From contig CAVKQB010000036.1 of NCBI GenBank assembly GCA_963658575.1, positions 1 through 21,189 of the forward strand: a stretch of 21,189 bases of DNA, read 5' to 3'. The notes beneath the pieces were generated by a model. It was not told where the DNA came from. It was given only the letters and a program-made list of their open reading frames with translations, and did not search any database. Shown here piece by piece: positions 15,080 through 21,189 of this stretch. Position 1 is the stretch's first letter. Every line of letters begins with the position of its first letter. Source of the DNA: W0P28-013 sp963658575 (lineage in GTDB: Bacteria; Bacteroidota; Bacteroidia; Bacteroidales; Paludibacteraceae). The position numbers were made by a program, and so were the translations under genes.

Positions 15080-15854
15080 TCTGCTCGTACTGTGTGTGTG
15101 CGCCGTCGCATTGGTGGGCTGCCGCAGCAAACGAACCGCCCAAAAACCGATGGACGACATCTCGGCCTACACCGTGAGCGAGGTGCTGCGCCGGCAACCC
15201 ACATTCGCCACTATGAACATCTCGAAGATGGAGGTGGTGGCCACCTACGAGCAACATCAGATGACGTTTCGTGCCATGGCGCGGCTCTTCACCGATAGCC
15301 TGCTGCAACTGTCGATTCAGCCCATGTTGGGCGTCGAGATGTTTCGCGTGGAATTTACACCGACCGATTTTCGCATCATCGACAAGTGGAACCGCCGCTA
15401 CACCGAAAATACGTACGATTTTCTGCGCTACAAACTCAACACCGATTTCAGTTTCGATCTGTTGCAAAATATCGTGTCGAATCACCTGTTTCTGCTCGAC
15501 AAGGTCGTCGAACCGAGCGATTTCATCGTCGAAAAAATCGAGGGCGCGCCCACACGTTTGGTGCATCTCTCGCAAGGCATGATTCAGCGTTTCGAATTAG
15601 CGGAACCAGCCGCCGTCGCCAAAGTCGAGGTGCTGACCGAACCCGCGCGCGTAACGTGCACCTACGCCGGTCATCGCATGCAGAATGCCGTCTATTTCCC
15701 CACCGATTTCGGCATGACCATAACCGCCAGCGGCAAGGCACTCTCGCTTGCTTGCACGGCGCAAAAGATAGAATTCAACAAACCGATGGACGCTTTCCGT
15801 GCGCTGCCGTTGGAACAATACGAGCGGGTGGCGTTTTCAAAGATAATTCCGTAG
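15066..15854 (+). CDS. DUF4292-family lipoprotein
   Basis: A 262-residue lipoprotein with a type II signal peptide and lipobox LVGC, cysteine 19 being the lipidated residue. The mature part starts with a basic RSKRTAQK stretch. The body fits the Bacteroidota DUF4292 family in length, in position between the TPR and EnvC-like genes and in its beta-rich pattern (FTPTDFRIIDKWNRRY and VYFPTDFGMTITASG). The family may share the LolA/LolB-like beta-sheet fold, which would suggest handling of lipid or lipoprotein, but that is inference. The start is the ATG at 15066, inside the end of the TPR gene. A TTG at 15051 would push the lipobox away from the N-terminus. The next gene starts 3 bp after its stop. 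Confidence 0.85.
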   Translation: MKRNSLLVLCVCAVALVGCRSKRTAQKPMDDISAYTVSEVLRRQPTFATMNISKMEVVATYEQHQMTFRAMARLFTDSLLQLSIQPMLGVEMFRVEFTPTDFRIIDKWNRRYTENTYDFLRYKLNTDFSFDLLQNIVSNHLFLLDKVVEPSDFIVEKIEGAPTRLVHLSQGMIQRFELAEPAAVAKVEVLTEPARVTCTYAGHRMQNAVYFPTDFGMTITASGKALSLACTAQKIEFNKPMDAFRALPLEQYERVAFSKIIP

Positions 15855-15857
15855 AAA

Positions 15858-17090
15858 ATGGCAAAAACGATGACTCATAAATGGCTTTTCGCCGTCCTGG
15901 CGTTGATGTTGGCCGTATTGCCGGCCGCTGCCCAAACACGCCAACAATTGGAGGCGCAGAAAAAGAAAGCCCTCGAAAATCTGGCGCAGACCAACCGCCT
16001 GCTCGACGAAACGCAACAGTCGAAAAAAAGCAGCGAAAACAAGGTGAATCTGCTCAAACGCAGCATCAACGAGCGCAACGAACTCATCAAATCGCTGAAT
16101 GGCGAAATCGGCGAATTGGAAAATAGCATCGTGGCTCTGACCGCCGAACGCGACGAGTTGGAACAAAAACTAGCGTACCAAAAGGACGATTACGCACGCT
16201 TGGTGCGCGAAACGTACGCCCGCCGCAACCATTTCTCGCCGCTGCTCTTTATCCTCTCGTCGAAAAATTTCAGTCAAGCCTACCGCCGCTTCCGCTATCT
16301 GCGTGAGTTGAGCAACTATCGCAAGTCGCAAGCACTCGAAATCGTGCGCCTCACCGACGAACTCTCGGCCAAAGAGTTTGCCTTGCAGACCGATATGGAA
16401 CAAAAGGGCAGAGTAGTGAGCCAAAAAGCACGCGAAGCCAAAAAAATGGAATCAGACCGCCAGCGCGAAAGCAAAATGCTCACCGACCTGCAGAAAAAAG
16501 AGAAAAACCTGAAAGCCAAGCAGAAACAACAGCAAAAACGCGCCGACGAACTGAACACCAAAATCCAAAAACTGATTGCCGCCGAAATCAAAAAAGAGGA
16601 AGAACGTCGCCGCAAAGAGGCTCAAAAACAGGGCAAACCAACCTACCAAATGAGCAAGGACGAACAATTGGTGGCCGGTAATTTCGAGAAAAACAAAGGC
16701 AAATTGCCGCTGCCCGTCGAACGTGGCTTCATCAGCGGCCATTTCGGTGTGCAGCCGCACCCCATTTTGCCGCACGTAACCACCAACAACAAAGGCATCT
16801 ACATTCAAACACCGGCCGGCTCAGTAGCGCGCGCTGTGTTCGAAGGCGTGGTAACCAAATGTTTCATGGTGCCAGGGAGCAACAGTTCCGTCATCGTGAA
16901 GCACGGCAACTACCGCACCGTCTATTCCAATCTCACCGAACTCTATGTGAAAGAGGGCGACAAGGTTACCACCAAACAGAAGTTGGGCAAAATTTTTGTC
17001 GATACCGAAAACGACAACAAAACCGAACTCTATCTGATGCTCTACAAGAACACCGACATACAAAATCCCGAACTCTGGCTCGCCAAGTAA
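15858..17090 (+). CDS. EnvC-like murein hydrolase activator with a degenerate LytM domain
   Basis: A 410-residue periplasmic protein: signal peptide at about 1-26 (VLALMLAVLPAAAQ), a long coiled coil at about 27-255 with a central YARRNHFSPLLFILSS break, and a C-terminal LytM/M23 domain at about 281-408. The zinc site is lost. The usual HxGxD is N311-K-G-I-Y315, the usual Y-x-H-L is YSNL, and the usual HLHFE is TELYLML. The domain is therefore predicted to be catalytically dead. The coiled coil plus dead LytM domain is the architecture of EnvC, which activates amidases at the septum and is controlled by FtsEX through the coiled coil. It starts 3 bp after the DUF4292 gene. An alternative ATG at 15870 would shorten the signal peptide by four residues. 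Confidence 0.9.
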   Translation: MAKTMTHKWLFAVLALMLAVLPAAAQTRQQLEAQKKKALENLAQTNRLLDETQQSKKSSENKVNLLKRSINERNELIKSLNGEIGELENSIVALTAERDELEQKLAYQKDDYARLVRETYARRNHFSPLLFILSSKNFSQAYRRFRYLRELSNYRKSQALEIVRLTDELSAKEFALQTDMEQKGRVVSQKAREAKKMESDRQRESKMLTDLQKKEKNLKAKQKQQQKRADELNTKIQKLIAAEIKKEEERRRKEAQKQGKPTYQMSKDEQLVAGNFEKNKGKLPLPVERGFISGHFGVQPHPILPHVTTNNKGIYIQTPAGSVARAVFEGVVTKCFMVPGSNSSVIVKHGNYRTVYSNLTELYVKEGDKVTTKQKLGKIFVDTENDNKTELYLMLYKNTDIQNPELWLAK

Positions 17091-17103
17091 ATCCGCTCAC
17101 GCC

Positions 17104-17811
17104 ATGAAACGACTCTTCGCTCTGCTGCCGTTCGTCTTGCTTCCGCTCGCTCTGTTGGCCGACGACGACAAAAAGCCCATTTCGCTCAAAACACAGGCCG
17201 AATACGGCTACAACTATGCGTGGCAGCACTACGGCACGCTCGCGGTGAATGGCTATTTTCCCATCAACAAATACTTCGATTTGGCGGCTGGCGTGCAGGC
17301 CAACACCGCCAACGCATACGCCGTCGATGGACGTGCTACGGTCAAATTTCCGCTCAAAGTCGGGCAACTTGCGCTCGAAAATCGTTTTCTCTACCGCGCT
17401 GTCGTGGCCTACGACACGCACGAACTGAACGCTGCACTTTCGGTGGGCTACGCCATGAACTATTTTCGCGTGTCGGCGGGCATCTTCGGCAAACTCTACG
17501 GACAAGTGCCTTTTCGTGCCGATGGCGACAATGTGGCGTTCATCGTCGAACCGTTCAACCTGCTGTGGAACATCGAGGCGCACGCCCGCCCCGACAGTTG
17601 CGTGTGGAACATCGGGCTTCGCGCCAGCAACTTCGACGATTTTCAGATAGAACGCTTCAATCAGCCGATTTTCACGCTGCTCGGCCGCTACGATTTCGAT
17701 GCGCACTGGCGGCTCTTTGCCGATGTGGCATGCAAACCGTCGGGCGTGTTTCACGTTACGGCCAATTTCTACGGCATCAATACTCACCTCGGATTCATCT
17801 ACACATGGTAA
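17104..17811 (+). CDS. Predicted small outer-membrane beta-barrel protein, family unknown
   Basis: A 235-residue exported protein I cannot assign to a named family. The signal peptide covers about 1-19 (MKRLFALLPFVLLPLALLA) and is followed by DDDKK. The remainder alternates hydrophobic and polar residues, is rich in Tyr, Phe and Asn (YGYNYAWQHYGTLAVNGYF), contains turn-like DG/DN segments, and ends with an aromatic residue (GFIYTW), as outer-membrane barrels do. Perhaps 10-12 strands fit the length. It starts 13 bp after the EnvC-like gene and overlaps the phosphoesterase gene by 7 bp, so it belongs to the same transcript. A role in envelope biogenesis is inferred from context only. Confidence 0.75.
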   Translation: MKRLFALLPFVLLPLALLADDDKKPISLKTQAEYGYNYAWQHYGTLAVNGYFPINKYFDLAAGVQANTANAYAVDGRATVKFPLKVGQLALENRFLYRAVVAYDTHELNAALSVGYAMNYFRVSAGIFGKLYGQVPFRADGDNVAFIVEPFNLLWNIEAHARPDSCVWNIGLRASNFDDFQIERFNQPIFTLLGRYDFDAHWRLFADVACKPSGVFHVTANFYGINTHLGFIYTW

Positions 17812-18665
17812 AACGATTGACATACGCCGCCATCGCGCTGACGCTCACCGCCTGCAACGTCGATTGGCTCGGATTCGTATCGCCCACAAGCGACACCACC
17901 AACAAACGCGTGGAACAGTCGCTCGCGTGGAACGAACAAAACGGCTACAAAACGCTCGTCGTGCCGACTGACCACTACCGATTCTACGTCGGCAGCGATG
18001 TGCATGTCGAGAAAACCACACGCAACCTCGACACGTGGGTGCGCGCCCTGCGCAACGACACCACCGCCTATTTTGGCATCATCGACGGCGACTGCGTGAA
18101 CGAACCGAAAGCCTTCCACACGTTCGCGCCCGCGCTGCGCTTCGATTCCCTCACACAAAAACGCAACGACACCATCTTCACTACGCTCGGCAACCACGAC
18201 CTCTACTTCGAGCAGTGGGACGACTACAAAAGTTATTTCCACACAGCCACCTATTGGTTCGACGTGCAGACACCCACGTGTCGCGACCTGTTCATCGGCC
18301 TCGATACCGGCAATGGCACGCTCGGCACCACGCAGTTCGATTGGCTGCGCGATTTGCTCGCCGCTCGCCGCAACGACTACCGCCATTGCATCGTTTTCAC
18401 GCACACCAATCTGTTCAAAAACGACAATTCCACCTTCCCCACAAGCGAGATGGCGTTGGAAGAGACCTTCAAAATCACCGATTTGATGCAGAAATACCGC
18501 GTGGAACTCTATTTGCAAGGGCACGACCACAACCAAGAGGCACTCGTCTATCGCGATGTGAAATACGTCATCGTGCCCACCATGCGCGACGACCAGTCCA
18601 ACCCGCGCTATCTGATTGGCACCTGCGGCGAACAAGTCTCGTACGAGTTCCTAAAACTCGATTGA
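17805..18665 (+). CDS. Lipoprotein metallophosphoesterase (calcineurin-like)
   Basis: A 286-residue protein with a lipoprotein signal peptide (lipobox LTAC, lipidated Cys17), so it acts anchored to a membrane outside the cytoplasm. The calcineurin-like metal-binding motifs are in order: Asp65-x-His67 (GSDVH), Gly95-Asp96 (DGD), GNHD (129-132), His200 (FTHTN) and GHDH (239-242). It is probably a phosphomonoesterase or phosphodiesterase using two metal ions; the substrate is unknown. I chose the ATG at 17805, which gives the lipobox and overlaps the barrel gene's stop by 7 bp. The open frame extends much further upstream but that part is out of phase with the two real genes. It is the last gene of the cluster; no strong terminator follows. 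Confidence 0.9.
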   Translation: MVKRLTYAAIALTLTACNVDWLGFVSPTSDTTNKRVEQSLAWNEQNGYKTLVVPTDHYRFYVGSDVHVEKTTRNLDTWVRALRNDTTAYFGIIDGDCVNEPKAFHTFAPALRFDSLTQKRNDTIFTTLGNHDLYFEQWDDYKSYFHTATYWFDVQTPTCRDLFIGLDTGNGTLGTTQFDWLRDLLAARRNDYRHCIVFTHTNLFKNDNSTFPTSEMALEETFKITDLMQKYRVELYLQGHDHNQEALVYRDVKYVIVPTMRDDQSNPRYLIGTCGEQVSYEFLKLD

Positions 18666-18914
18666 CACCGCCTCGCACGCGCTGCAATTTTGCCTTTTTC
18701 GAGAATTTTTGACCCCCAAATCGAACTGAAATGTGCCTTAAAACATATTTTGTGGCGGCAAACAAGCGTTTTCTCAAAATGGCGCGTTCTAAAAATATGT
18801 TATAAAGCATAATTCTGCTAAAAATGTAATTTTGTTATTGTGTTGAAAATCAATGAATTACGTTATTTATTAAGTTAAAATATGTTAAAAATGAAAATTT
18901 ATTGCGCAATACGC
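18666..18914. other. AT-rich intergenic region upstream of the small RNA
   Basis: No gene is visible. CAATTTTG at 18685-18692 is one mismatch from a -7 box, with TTG 20 bp upstream (18662-18664). TAATTTTG at 18827-18834 matches a -7 box but lacks a -33. The region also holds the inverted repeat at 18735-18808 and a further direct copy of its right arm. Unlike the other gaps it has none of the word-repeat modules. Confidence 0.55.
18735..18808. repeat. Imperfect inverted repeat with AACATATTTT / AAAATATGTT arms
   Basis: AACATATTTT (18742-18751) and its reverse complement AAAATATGTT (18792-18801) are extended by TTA/TAA and GC/GC pairs across single mismatches. The right-arm sequence recurs directly at 18877-18886, 30 bp before the small-RNA promoter. 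The spacing suggests regulator-binding sites or a cruciform; which one is unknown. Confidence 0.5.
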
Positions 18915-18944
18915 TTGCTATTTTCGGAAAATGCCCTATCTTTG
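18915..18944 (+). promoter_or_regulatory. Promoter of the candidate small RNA
   Basis: TTG (18915-18917), a 19-bp spacer and TATCTTTG (18937-18944), a perfect -7 element. The start of transcription is expected near 18951. A terminator hairpin follows within 70 nt and no open frame lies between. Confidence 0.7.
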
Positions 18945-18950
18945 CACTGT

Positions 18951-19020
18951 GTTTTTCATGGTATTAGATTTAAGGTTAAGAAAGATTGAGGTCGTCGTGA
19001 TGACGACCCTTTCTGTTTTT
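18951..19020 (+). ncRNA. Candidate small RNA of about 70 nt
   Basis: A consensus promoter ends at 18944 and an intrinsic terminator ends at 19020, so the predicted transcript is about 70 nt. Its 5' half (GTTTTTCATGGTATTAG then ATTTAAGGTTAAG) is unstructured and its 3' half is the terminator stem-loop. I believe very similar sequences occur in other Bacteroidales genomes after the same type of promoter, but cannot name the Rfam family with confidence. The alternative is a terminated leader for a gene further downstream. However, the phosphofructokinase gene has its own promoter 270 bp later, which favours an independent RNA. Confidence 0.6.
18979..19020 (+). terminator. Intrinsic terminator of the candidate small RNA
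   Basis: GGTCGTC (18990-18996), loop GTGAT, GACGACC (19002-19008), extended at the base by AGAAAG/CTTTCT pairing across a 5-nt bulge (ATTGA). The stem is followed by G and five T residues (19016-19020). Confidence 0.8.
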
Positions 19021-19036
19021 ATAGGGGAATGTTTAT

Positions 19037-19195
19037 TAGGTTAAAGGTTATAGGTTAGAGGTGATAGCTAATTAGACATTAGGAGTGAGAAGTGAGGAAT
19101 GAGGAGTTGTTGGGCGCGAACCTGTCCCCTTTGCAAGGGGACGAGCGAAGCGGAGGGGGTCAAATTTAATTAAGAATTAAGAATGAAGAATTATC
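19037..19195 (+). repeat. Composite dispersed repeat block, copy 3
   Basis: Same module order as 6623-6786 and 10469-10640: GGTTAAA/GGTTATA/GGTTAGA words, TTAGGAGTGAG, GAGGAGTTGTTGGGCGCGAA, hairpin core, GGAGGGGG, TCAAATTTAATTAAG, ATTAAGA words. The hairpin core is shorter here and is a perfect 8-bp-stem triloop: GTCCCCTT, TGC, AAGGGGAC (19124-19142), followed by GAGCGAAGCGGAGG. The block is followed by CCAAATC/CAAATCC words, as after copies 1 and 2. Confidence 0.9.
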
Positions 19196-19257
19196 CAATC
19201 AAATTTTCAAATAACCCAATAACCAAATCTCCAAATCCACAAAAACTTTCAACTTTT

Positions 19258-19304
19258 TTCATACTTTCACACTTTCATACTTTCACACTTTCACACTCTC
19301 GCAC
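19258..19304 (+). repeat. ACTTTCAC array overlapping the phosphofructokinase promoter
   Basis: Imperfect period-8 units (ACTTTCAC, ACTTTCAT, ACTCTCGC) lie before the pfp promoter. A TTTC of the array (19289-19292) sits exactly 20 bp before the -7 box, so the array supplies the -33 element. Confidence 0.85.
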
Positions 19305-19320
19305 TAATTTCGTATCTTTG
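19289..19320 (+). promoter_or_regulatory. Promoter of the phosphofructokinase gene
   Basis: TTTC (19289-19292), 20-bp spacer, TATCTTTG (19313-19320). Transcription should start near 19327, giving an A-rich leader of about 30 nt (AAAAAATACACACAACA just before the ATG), without a Shine-Dalgarno sequence, as is usual in this phylum. Confidence 0.8.
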
Positions 19321-19356
19321 CATCGCAAAAAATAATTCTAAAAAATACACACAACA

Positions 19357-20997
19357 ATGGAAAAAAGTGCATTGCAGATAGCGCGGGCGGCCTACAAGCC
19401 GAAATTGCCCGTCGCACTCGAAGGCGGCATCGTGCTGAACGAAGGCGCGGCCACCGAGTCGGTTGCCGACCAAGCGGCCATCAAAGAGTTGTTCCCGAAC
19501 ACCTACGGAATGCCGTTCGTTACGTTTGGCGCGGGCAAAGAGCCGCTCAAAGCACGCGCCAACGTGGGCGTGATTCTGTCGGGCGGACAGGCTCCTGGCG
19601 GCCACAACGTCATCGCTGGCTTGTTCGACGGTCTGAAAAAACTGAATCCCGAAAACAAACTCTACGGATTTTTGGGCGGTCCCAGCGGCCTTATCGACCA
19701 CAAATACATCGAACTTACCGCCGAAATCATCGACGAATATCGCAATACGGGCGGTTTCGACATCATCGGCTCGGGACGCACCAAATTGGAAGAAAAAGCG
19801 CAGTTCGATAGCGGCATCGAAATCTGCAAAGAGTTAGGAATCAACGCCATCGTCATCATTGGCGGCGACGATTCGAACACCAACGCTTGCGTTTTGGCCG
19901 AGTATTATCTGCAGAAAAAATGCGGCATTCAGGTCATCGGCTGCCCCAAAACCATCGATGGCGACCTGAAAAATGCCATGATCGAGACCTCGTTCGGCTT
20001 CGACACGGCGTGCAAAGTCTATTCCGAAATGATTGGCAACATCGAGCGCGATGCCAATTCTGCTAAAAAATACTGGCATTTCATCAAACTGATGGGGCGT
20101 TCGGCCTCGCACGTTACGCTCGAATGCGCCCTGCAAACGCACCCCAACATCACGCTCATCGGCGAAGAGGTGGAGGCGAAAAACCTGACCCTCGACGACG
20201 TGGTTACCTACATCGCCGAAGCCGTGGCGGCGCGCGCTGCCAAAGGCATGAACTTCGGCACGGTGCTCGTCCCTGAAGGACTTATCGAGTTCATTCCGGC
20301 CATCAAACGCCTGATTTCGGAGTTGAACGATATGCTGGCGCAGAACCAAGCCGAGTTCGATACGGTGGCCGCCGACCAAAAAATCGCCTATGTGGTGAAG
20401 CACTTGAGTGCCGAAAATGCTGCCATTTTCGAGAGTCTGCCCACCACTGTTTCGCGGCAGTTGGCGCTCGAACGCGACCCACACGGCAACGTGCAGGTGT
20501 CGCTCATCGAAACCGAACAGTTGCTCGCTGAGATGGTTGGCAAAAAACTGGCGGCTTGGAAAAAAGAGGGCAAATATGTCGGTAAATTCAGCGTTCAGCA
20601 CCATTTCTTCGGTTACGAAGGCCGTTGCGCCGCGCCGTCGAATTTCGATGCCGACTACTGCTATTCGCTCGGTTTCAACGCGGCGTTGCTCATTGCCAGC
20701 GGCAAGACGGGCTATATGTCGTCGGTGCGCAACACCACCAAACCTGCCGACCAATGGTTGGCTGGCGGCATTCCCATCACGGCCATGATGAACATGGAAA
20801 AACGTAATGGCAAGATGAAACCCGTGATTCAAAAAGCCCTTGTGCGCCTCGATGGCGGCCCGTTCCGCTATTTTGCTGCCCATCGCGAAGAGTGGGCGCG
20901 CGAAACCGCTTTCGTCTACCCCGGCCCGATTCAGTATTTCGGTCCGACCGAAGTCTGCGACCAACCCACCAAAACACTGGTTTTGGAACACCAATAA
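19357..20997 (+). CDS. pfp: Pyrophosphate-dependent 6-phosphofructokinase, long form
   Basis: A 546-residue enzyme that reversibly phosphorylates fructose 6-phosphate to fructose 1,6-bisphosphate using pyrophosphate, in glycolysis and gluconeogenesis. The length fits the long (plant beta-like, about 550 residue) PPi-PFK group, well above the 320 residues of ATP-dependent bacterial PFK. Motifs: GVILSGGQAPGGHNVI (71-86, phosphate-donor loop), GGDDS (169-173), whose second Asp blocks ATP binding, PKTIDGDL (197-204) with the PPi-binding Lys and catalytic Asp, and MGRSASH (246-252) for fructose 6-phosphate. PPi use is thus supported by both diagnostic positions. It is a single-gene transcription unit: a promoter is 37 bp upstream and a strong terminator directly follows the stop. 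Confidence 0.96.
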   Translation: MEKSALQIARAAYKPKLPVALEGGIVLNEGAATESVADQAAIKELFPNTYGMPFVTFGAGKEPLKARANVGVILSGGQAPGGHNVIAGLFDGLKKLNPENKLYGFLGGPSGLIDHKYIELTAEIIDEYRNTGGFDIIGSGRTKLEEKAQFDSGIEICKELGINAIVIIGGDDSNTNACVLAEYYLQKKCGIQVIGCPKTIDGDLKNAMIETSFGFDTACKVYSEMIGNIERDANSAKKYWHFIKLMGRSASHVTLECALQTHPNITLIGEEVEAKNLTLDDVVTYIAEAVAARAAKGMNFGTVLVPEGLIEFIPAIKRLISELNDMLAQNQAEFDTVAADQKIAYVVKHLSAENAAIFESLPTTVSRQLALERDPHGNVQVSLIETEQLLAEMVGKKLAAWKKEGKYVGKFSVQHHFFGYEGRCAAPSNFDADYCYSLGFNAALLIASGKTGYMSSVRNTTKPADQWLAGGIPITAMMNMEKRNGKMKPVIQKALVRLDGGPFRYFAAHREEWARETAFVYPGPIQYFGPTEVCDQPTKTLVLEHQ

Positions 20998-20998
20998 G

Positions 20999-21025
20999 AA
21001 AAACGCCCTTCGGGGCGTTTTTTTT
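20999..21025 (+). terminator. Strong intrinsic terminator of pfp
   Basis: AAAACGCCC, loop TTCG, GGGCGTTTT, followed by a further run of T residues (8 T in all, 21018-21025). The C-UUCG-G tetraloop makes an exceptionally stable RNA hairpin. It begins 1-2 bp after the pfp stop codon. Confidence 0.95.
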
Positions 21026-21189
21026 AATTAAGAGTTATGAATTAAGAATTAAGAATTAGAACAAAGAACAAAGACATTTTTCAGTAGCAAGACACAAGTA
21101 GCAAGTAGCAAGAAAAAATTAGGAGTGAGGAGGGAGGAGTGAGGAGTTTTTTAATTGATAATTGATAATTGACAATGACAAATTGACAA
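21026..21189. repeat. Word-repeat region to the right window edge
   Basis: ATTAAGA words (21026-21058), AACAAAGA words (21057-21074), AGTAGCAAGACACAAG words (21082-21111), then AGGAGTGAGGAGGGAGGAG (21120-21143) and AATTGATAATTGATAATTG (21152-21170). These are the same families as in the other gaps, in a partly different order. No gene is visible before the window ends. Confidence 0.8.

Noticed and set aside
17220..17804. A 195-residue N-terminal extension of the phosphoesterase
   Set aside because: It overlaps the barrel gene in another frame, is Arg/His-rich, and would bury the lipoprotein signal at residue 196.

Overview
The window looks like a chromosomal segment of a member of the Bacteroidota, most likely Bacteroidales. 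Promoters have the form TTTG/TTTC, about 20 bp, then TAnnTTTG, with clear cases before the dUTPase and the phosphofructokinase genes. Starts lack strong Shine-Dalgarno sequences. Several families are typical of the phylum: DUF4292 lipoprotein, LytS/LytTR pair, split MacAB exporter and long PPi-dependent phosphofructokinase. Genes are GC-rich; intergenic DNA is very AT-rich and highly repetitive. All complete genes lie on the + strand. One partial minus-strand gene runs off the left edge.

Layout. Bases 1-68 carry the first 22 codons of a minus-strand gene, probably a type I restriction-modification methyltransferase (HsdM), with its promoter about 240 bp upstream. Next come an SDR oxidoreductase (657-1466), a membrane-anchored M23 endopeptidase with intact zinc ligands (1554-2525) and a RelA/SpoT (p)ppGpp enzyme (2934-5159). 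A tripartite exporter follows: TolC-like outer-membrane protein, MacA-like adaptor, MacB-type ATPase and MacB-type permease (5279-10331). A LytS-type histidine kinase and a LytTR response regulator (10829-12731) probably control it. A tightly packed cell-envelope cluster then follows: dut, a TPR protein, a DUF4292 lipoprotein, an EnvC-like murein hydrolase activator with a dead LytM domain, a small outer-membrane barrel and a lipoprotein metallophosphoesterase (12812-18665). After a candidate small RNA (about 18951-19020) comes a PPi-dependent 6-phosphofructokinase (19357-20997) with a textbook UUCG terminator.

The most unusual content is intergenic. Long gaps are built from a small vocabulary of period-7 and period-8 word arrays (ACTTTCAC, TTCAAATC, CCAAATAA, GGTTAGA, ATTAAGA), a composite block present three times in the same internal order, a 52-bp perfect repeat, and a series of triloop hairpins. 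The hairpins have either 5-bp or 8-bp stems, and stem bases change on both arms together. These modules separate functionally linked genes (tolC from the adaptor gene, the adaptor gene from the ATPase gene) but are absent from the dut-to-phosphoesterase cluster. Within the longer gaps the 3' side of the preceding gene tends to be purine-rich and the 5' side of the next gene G-poor and pyrimidine-rich. I know of no described system that matches this arrangement, and its function is open.
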